This document shows, piece by piece, positions 6,489-10,806 of a stretch of 10,806 nt of DNA. Position 1 is the stretch's first letter, and each line of letters starts with the position of its first letter. The stretch is taken from assembly GCA_946405325.1 (NCBI GenBank), contig CAMJGU010000010.1, forward strand, positions 1-10,806, given 5' to 3'. A program made the position numbers and the translations under genes. This stretch comes from an uncultured Clostridia bacterium. GTDB taxonomy: Bacteria > Bacillota_A > Clostridia > Oscillospirales > Oscillospiraceae. The notes below the pieces were generated by a model. That model was not told the origin of the DNA and ran no database searches. It saw only the letters and a list, made by a program, of their open reading frames with translations.

Positions 6489-7478
6489 TCAAAAATGATA
6501 GCGCTCCAGCACGCCCAGCGCCGCGGCAAAGCAGCCCAGCGCGCTCACCAGCGTGAACACCGCGACGAGCTTGACCTCGCTCCAGCCGCAGAGCTCAAAG
6601 TGGTGGTGCAGCGGCGCCATCTTAAAGAGGCGCTTGCCGTGGGTCAGCTTGAAATAGCCGACCTGCAAAATGTCCGACATCGTCTCGCAGATGTAGACGA
6701 AGCCCACCGGGATCAGAACGAGCGGCATATCATAGGCAAACGCCAGCGCCGCCACCGTACCGCCGAGGAACAGCGAGCCCGTGTCGCCCATGAACACCTT
6801 GGCGGGGTGGAAGTTATAAATGAGGAAGCCCAAAAGTCCCCCCACCAGCGCGCCGGAGTATACGCCGAGCTGGTGAAGTCCCGGCCACCACGCCGCGACC
6901 ACCGTGAAAAAGAGGCCCACCGGCACCGTCACGCTCGCGGCAAGACCGTCGATGCCGTCGGTGATGTTGACGGCGTTCACCGTACCGACGATGACGAACG
7001 CGGAGAAAATCATATAGACCGGCCAGCTCATCACGAGGTGCGTCTGGAAAAACGGGATATACAGGTTCGGCGTCAGCATGCCCTCATAGCGCATCAGCGT
7101 GAGGAATGCCACCGCCGCGGCGAGCTGGAGGGCGAACTTTTGCAGTGCCGTGAGGCCGAGGTTGCGGTGGTGGACGACCTTTTCAAAGTCGTCCAGAAAG
7201 CCGATGATACCGAAGATCGCGGCAAAGCCGAACACGTAGAGATGCTTGAAGTCGCCATGCAGCATCCCCTGCCAGCCGCAGATCACAATGGACGCGAGAA
7301 TGCCCGCAATGAACATCAGTCCGCCCATGGTGGGCGTGCCCGCCTTGGCGTTGTGCCAGGTCGGGCCGTCCTCACGGATCTCCTGTCCCGCTTTGAGGCG
7401 GCGGAGCCACGGGATCAGAAACCGTCCCGCGATCGCCGTAACGGCAAAGCTCAAAATGGCTGCAAGTGCTGTCAACAT
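6489..7478 (-). CDS. mraY: Phospho-N-acetylmuramoyl-pentapeptide transferase MraY
   Basis: Integral membrane enzyme that transfers phospho-MurNAc-pentapeptide from UDP to undecaprenyl phosphate, giving lipid I. The start chosen is the ATG at 7476-7478, with AAGGAG eight bases upstream (7487-7492). It gives 329 residues, close to the usual Gram-positive length. An in-frame ATG at 7524-7526 lacks such a site. Family motifs are complete: EDGPTWHNAKAGTPTMGG (36-53), the aspartate pair in GFLDDF (93-98), NAVNITDGIDGLA (168-180), NFHPAKVFMGDTGSLFLGG (222-240) and the HHH triad in APLHHHFELCGWSE (288-301). About ten hydrophobic segments are visible. Its first 107 bases lie inside the murE frame. Only 37 bp separate its TGA from ftsW, so the murD gene often found here is missing. 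Confidence 0.96.
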   Translation of the reverse strand: MLTALAAILSFAVTAIAGRFLIPWLRRLKAGQEIREDGPTWHNAKAGTPTMGGLMFIAGILASIVICGWQGMLHGDFKHLYVFGFAAIFGIIGFLDDFEKVVHHRNLGLTALQKFALQLAAAVAFLTLMRYEGMLTPNLYIPFFQTHLVMSWPVYMIFSAFVIVGTVNAVNITDGIDGLAASVTVPVGLFFTVVAAWWPGLHQLGVYSGALVGGLLGFLIYNFHPAKVFMGDTGSLFLGGTVAALAFAYDMPLVLIPVGFVYICETMSDILQVGYFKLTHGKRLFKMAPLHHHFELCGWSEVKLVAVFTLVSALGCFAAALGVLERYHF

Positions 7479-8913
7479 GTTGATTTCTCCTTCGTTCAAG
7501 GTATTTCCACACAACGTCGCGCTCATCGAGCGCGGTCTTTTTGTCTCCGATGATCTGGTAGGTCTCGTGACCCTTGCCCGCGAGCAGGATCACGTCGCCG
7601 CGGCGCGCGTGGTCGAGGGCGTAGGCGATCGCCTCGCGTCTGTCCTCGATCACCGCAAAGGGCGTTTTGCTGCCGCGCATGCCCTCCAGCACGTCATGCA
7701 GGATCGCATAGGGCGATTCGGTGCGCGGATTGTCGCTGGTGAGCACCACGAAATCCGAAAGCATCGCGGCGAGGCGGCCCATCTGGGCGCGCTTGCCGCG
7801 GTCCCGGTCGCCGCCGCAGCCGAACACCAGCACCACGCGGCGCTCGGCGAAGCCGCAGACGGTTTCCAGGATGTTTTTCAGCCCGTCCGGGGTATGGGCG
7901 TAGTCGATGATGACCGTGTATTCCTCCCCCGTCGGCACCACCTCGCAGCGCCCGCGCACGCCCGTGCAGTGGGGCAGCGCCCACGCCGCCGTCTCCAGCG
8001 GCACGCCGAGCAGCGTCAGCGCGGTCAGCGCGCCGAGGGCGTTGTAGAGGGAAAACTCGCCGGGGATCGGCAGCTCCGTCGCGTAGTGCTCCTCCTCGTC
8101 GGAGACGGTGAAGCGCACGCGGTCGTTTTCATAGCGGGGGTGCCAGCCCACGACGTCGTTGGTCATGTTCTGGCCAAAGGTGCGATACGGGCAATCCGCG
8201 CCGTCCAGGATCCGCGCCGCCCACTTGCTGTCGCCGTTGATCGCAGCGGCGCGGCACTGGCGGAACAGCCGCGCCTTGGCGGCGCAGTAGTTTTCCATCG
8301 TACCGTGGTAGTCCAGATGATCGCGGGTCAGATTCGTAAACACGCCCACGGCGAAGTCGATCGCCGCGGTGCGCTGCTGATCCAGCGCGTGGGAGGAGAC
8401 CTCCATCACCACGTGGGTGCAGCCCGCCGCCGCCATTTTTGCCAAAAGCGCCTGCAGCTCCAGCGCCCCGGGCGTCGTGCGCTCGGCCGGATAGCTCTCG
8501 TCGCCGATCAGATTCTGGTTGGTGCCGATCAGTCCCACCTTCGCGCCCAAAATGCGCTCAAGCAGCTGCTTGAGAAGGTACGTCGTGGTGGTCTTGCCGT
8601 TCGTGCCGGTGACGCCCACCACGGTCATGTGTCTGGACGGCTCCCCGTACCACGCCGCCGCCAGCTGTGCCAGCGCGAGGCGTGCGTCCGGAACGAGAAC
8701 ATAAGGTATATCCATCTCCGGCGGCGCGTCGCAGAGCGCACAGGCCGCGCCGCGGCTCACAGCATCCGCGAGATAGTGCGCGCCGTCGTCCTTTGCGCCG
8801 TGCAGCGCTGCGAACAGCGCGCCGCGCGTCACCGTGCGGGAATCGTCCGCCAGGTGCGTGATCTCGGTATCCGGGGATGCGTGCAGCTCGCAGGTTGTCA
8901 GGTGTGAAAGCAA
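7372..8913 (-). CDS. murE: UDP-MurNAc-tripeptide synthetase MurE (meso-diaminopimelate-adding)
   Basis: Cytoplasmic ATP-dependent ligase that adds the third stem residue to UDP-MurNAc-L-Ala-D-Glu. Counting from the TTG at 8911-8913 the product has 513 residues. The ATP loop GVTGTNGKTTT is at 100-110. ERTTPGALELQ (144-154), MEVSSHALDQ (170-179) and FTNLTRDHLDYHG (192-204) follow. Lys213 in YCAAKARLF matches the carbamylated lysine. YAHTPDGL (338-345), DNPRTE (394-399) and AGKGHETYQ (445-453) complete the core. DNPR is the known signature for meso-diaminopimelate rather than lysine. Two things are odd. No ATG, and no start codon with a good ribosome site, fits the N-terminus. The C-terminus runs about 39 residues past the usual end, overlapping mraY by 107 bp. 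The gene follows the PBP gene by 51 bp or less. The function is secure; both termini are uncertain. Confidence 0.95.
   Translation of the reverse strand: MLSHLTTCELHASPDTEITHLADDSRTVTRGALFAALHGAKDDGAHYLADAVSRGAACALCDAPPEMDIPYVLVPDARLALAQLAAAWYGEPSRHMTVVGVTGTNGKTTTTYLLKQLLERILGAKVGLIGTNQNLIGDESYPAERTTPGALELQALLAKMAAAGCTHVVMEVSSHALDQQRTAAIDFAVGVFTNLTRDHLDYHGTMENYCAAKARLFRQCRAAAINGDSKWAARILDGADCPYRTFGQNMTNDVVGWHPRYENDRVRFTVSDEEEHYATELPIPGEFSLYNALGALTALTLLGVPLETAAWALPHCTGVRGRCEVVPTGEEYTVIIDYAHTPDGLKNILETVCGFAERRVVLVFGCGGDRDRGKRAQMGRLAAMLSDFVVLTSDNPRTESPYAILHDVLEGMRGSKTPFAVIEDRREAIAYALDHARRGDVILLAGKGHETYQIIGDKKTALDERDVVWKYLERRRNQHVDSTCSHFELCRYGDRGTVSDPVAPPPQSGTGDP
7487..7492 (-). promoter_or_regulatory. 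Ribosome binding site of mraY (inside murE)
   Basis: The minus strand reads AAGGAG eight bases before the ATG at 7476-7478, supporting that start over the in-frame ATG 48 bases upstream. The site lies where the murE frame encodes ERRR, which is about where a typical MurE protein ends. Confidence 0.87.
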
Positions 8914-8926
8914 TTCGGCAAGCTTC

Positions 8927-8948
8927 GTGAAAAAACGAATCCTTTCAC
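8927..8948 (-). repeat. Small inverted repeat in the PBP-murE gap
   Basis: GTGAAA and TTTCAC arms (8943-8948 and 8927-8932) enclose a ten-base loop on the minus strand. They lie between the PBP stop (8965-8967) and the murE TTG. The repeat contains AAAGGA, the only ribosome-site-like sequence in front of murE. Its 3' arm overlaps an ACG codon (8926-8928), which falls where relatives of MurE usually start with Met. It may be chance, or it may regulate murE translation. There is no T-run directly after the stem that would suggest a terminator. Confidence 0.35.
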
Positions 8949-8964
8949 ATTGAATATGGCTGTC

Positions 8965-10806
8965 TTAGTCTGTCACGGAGGAGTCGCTCAGCTGGACGCG
9001 AACCACAGTGCCCGCCGCGACCTCCTTGCCCGGCGCTTCGGACTGGGATACTGCCCGTACCGAGGCGCTGGAGCGGTTCGTCGCGCCGGAGACCGACATG
9101 ATGAGTCCCGCGTTGGTCAGCTTCTGGTTGGCGACCGAGGCGCTGTCGCCGATGACGTTCGGCACGATGCACAGCGCGTCGGACTTCGCCTCGCCGCAAT
9201 AGAGAAGGATCTCCGCGTTGTTCGGCACGATGGCGCCGCCGGTGGGCGTCTGATCCGTGACCTTCTCACCGCTGCCAATCACGCGGCAGCCAAAGCCGAT
9301 CTCCTTGAGCCTGCTCTGCGCCTCCTCGGCGGTGAAGCCCACCAGATTCGGCACCGTCGCGTCACGGCCCACCAGCTCTTCCGCGCTGTAGGTCGGCTCG
9401 ATGCCGAGGTACGGCAGCAGCTCCGCCATGACCTCGCTCGCCACCGGTGCGACCATGTTGCCGCCGGAGACGTAGGTGCCAGTGTCGCGGTCCGGCTCGT
9501 CGAGCGTCAGCAGCATGATGACCTGCGGGTCATCCGCCGGCGCGAAGCACACAAAGGAGACGATGACGTTGCCGCCCACCTTATCCGCCGTGCCGGTCTT
9601 GCCGCCGATGCGGTAGCCCGCCACCTTGCCGTTCTTGCCCGTGCCGTCGGAGACGACGTACTCCAAGATCTCGCGCACCGTGGCGCTGGTGTCCTCGGAA
9701 ACCACCTGCCGCAGCGGCGTCGTGTCGTGCTGATAGGTGACGTTGCCGCTGCTGTCCGTGATCTGGTCGACGATATAGGGCTGGCGGAGATAGCCGCCGT
9801 TGATGCATGCCGCCTGCGCCGCGATGAGCGCCACGGGCGTGACGTTGAAGTTCTGGCCGAAGGCGTAGCACGCGAGCGCCAGACGGGAGTAGTTGATCTC
9901 GTCGTTCATAAAGCCCGGCGCCTCGCCCGTGGTGTCGATGCCGGTCTTGGCGGTGAGGCCAAAGGCGTTCATGTACTCGACGAACTTCTGGTTGCCGACC
10001 CGCAGCCCGATGTTGATGAACGCCGGGTTGCAGGAATTCCCCGCCGCCACCTTGAGGCTCTGGTGGCCGTGGCCCGGGGCGCGCTTGGAGCAGTTGATCG
10101 TCGCGTCGTCGATCTTCACATAGCCCGAGCAGTCGAAGGTGGTGTCCATGTCGATGACGCCCTCTTCGAGACCCATGGACAGCGTCAGGATCTTGAACGT
10201 CGAGCCCGGCTCGTAGGTGTCGTTGATCGCCTTGTTGCGCCACTGCTTGAGCCGCAGGGTGCGCAGCTGCTCAAGCAGCTGCTCCTCAAAGGCTTTCTCG
10301 TCCACTGCGGCAACGGTTTCCACCGCGGTTTCGTCGTCCGAGGCTTCTCCGGTCTCCGCGTTTTCCCCGGTCTCGCCGTCGATCGTTTCCTCGCCCTCCG
10401 GCGTTTCGACCGGCTGCGTCGGCTGTTCGATGATAGTCGCCTTCAGGAAGTCATTGTAGATCTCGGCGGGGTTGTTTAGGTCATAGGACGGCAGCGACGC
10501 CATGCCGAGGATCGCGGCGGTGTTCACGTCCATCACGATGCCCGTCGCGCCCTTGCCGGTGCCGTAGCGCGCCTCCAAATCCGCAAGGCCCTTTTCGAGG
10601 TAGTACTGCACGGTGGTGTCGATGGTCGTGTGCAGGGCGCTGCCGTCCTGCGCGTCGAAGTACTGCTCGTACTGGTAGAGCAGCGACGTACCGCTCACAT
10701 CCTTTGCCGTGATCACCATGCCGCTCTCGCCGGTCAGCTCCTCGTCGTAGACCGCCTCGAGGCCCATCGCGCCGCCGTTTTCGTTCACAAAGCCGATGAC
10801 GTTGGA
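8965..10806 (-). CDS. Class B penicillin-binding protein with two PASTA domains (FtsI/PbpB/SpoVD type), partial
   Basis: Extracytoplasmic D,D-transpeptidase that cross-links peptidoglycan, probably the partner of FtsW. The frame is open to the right edge (SNVIGFVNENGG at 10771-10806), so the membrane anchor and much of the N-terminal dimerisation domain are outside. The ATG at 10786-10788 is internal, because SNVIGFV before it belongs to the family. Transpeptidase motifs are complete: STFK with Ser at 10201-10203, SCN in GNSCNPAF (about 10027-10035) and KTG in IGGKTGTAD (about 9592-9600). Two PASTA domains end the protein, about 9180-9360 and 8983-9174. Between YDLNNPAEIYNDF and the STFK region is an acidic, low-complexity insert (10291-10428). 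The stop is TAA. PbpB, which is vegetative, and SpoVD, which is sporulation-specific, share this architecture and cannot be separated here. Confidence 0.95.
   Translation of the reverse strand, partial: SNVIGFVNENGGAMGLEAVYDEELTGESGMVITAKDVSGTSLLYQYEQYFDAQDGSALHTTIDTTVQYYLEKGLADLEARYGTGKGATGIVMDVNTAAILGMASLPSYDLNNPAEIYNDFLKATIIEQPTQPVETPEGEETIDGETGENAETGEASDDETAVETVAAVDEKAFEEQLLEQLRTLRLKQWRNKAINDTYEPGSTFKILTLSMGLEEGVIDMDTTFDCSGYVKIDDATINCSKRAPGHGHQSLKVAAGNSCNPAFINIGLRVGNQKFVEYMNAFGLTAKTGIDTTGEAPGFMNDEINYSRLALACYAFGQNFNVTPVALIAAQAACINGGYLRQPYIVDQITDSSGNVTYQHDTTPLRQVVSEDTSATVREILEYVVSDGTGKNGKVAGYRIGGKTGTADKVGGNVIVSFVCFAPADDPQVIMLLTLDEPDRDTGTYVSGGNMVAPVASEVMAELLPYLGIEPTYSAEELVGRDATVPNLVGFTAEEAQSRLKEIGFGCRVIGSGEKVTDQTPTGGAIVPNNAEILLYCGEAKSDALCIVPNVIGDSASVANQKLTNAGLIMSVSGATNRSSASVRAVSQSEAPGKEVAAGTVVRVQLSDSSVTD

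Noticed and set aside
7246..10479. Two very long plus-strand open frames (7246-8907 and 8950-10479)
   Set aside because: They are antisense to murE and the PBP gene, whose motifs are complete. The Arg/His/Val/Ala-rich translations match no family and follow from third-position GC bias.

Overview
The window is a GC-rich stretch of a division and cell-wall (dcw) gene cluster. It most likely comes from a Gram-positive Firmicute of the Clostridia, perhaps the Oscillospirales. The reasons are the dcw gene order, a class B penicillin-binding protein (PBP) with two C-terminal PASTA domains, a MurE with the meso-diaminopimelate motif DNPR, a DivIB-type FtsQ, strong AGGAGG-type ribosome sites and a sigma-A-type promoter. 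The taxon is an inference and no species can be named from this sequence.

All but one of the genes lie on the minus strand, so the cluster reads from right to left. From the right edge: a class B PBP of the FtsI/PbpB/SpoVD type (N-terminus outside the window), murE, mraY, ftsW, murG, then one plus-strand gene, then murA, ftsQ (divIB) and ftsZ (C-terminus outside the window). MurA makes the first committed precursor and MurE adds the third stem residue. MraY and MurG build lipid I and lipid II. FtsW and the PBP polymerise and cross-link at the septum, and FtsQ and FtsZ belong to the divisome. From the PBP to murG the gaps are short or overlapping (murE/mraY overlap by 107 bp, and the murG ribosome site shares bases with the ftsW stop), which fits one transcript.

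The plus-strand gene (3015-4148) encodes a membrane-anchored endonuclease/exonuclease/phosphatase (EEP) family enzyme, predicted to act outside the cytoplasm. It has its own extended -10 promoter, a strong ribosome site and an intrinsic terminator. The terminator lies inside the 3' end of the convergent murG gene, which it overlaps by 20 bp. This inserted unit is the least expected part of the window. It splits the cluster into a PBP-murE-mraY-ftsW-murG block and a murA-ftsQ-ftsZ block.

ftsZ has its own near-consensus promoter in the ftsQ-ftsZ gap, with a dyad over the predicted transcription start. murA has an inverted repeat directly upstream of its ribosome site. murD, murF, murC, murB and ftsA are absent from the positions where they often occur. 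No gene-free stretch exceeds about 130 bp, and I saw no RNA genes, insertion sequences, CRISPR arrays or phage genes. Apart from the EEP insertion, the proteins are conventional members of known families with catalytic motifs intact. I found no clear evidence of a wholly new system.
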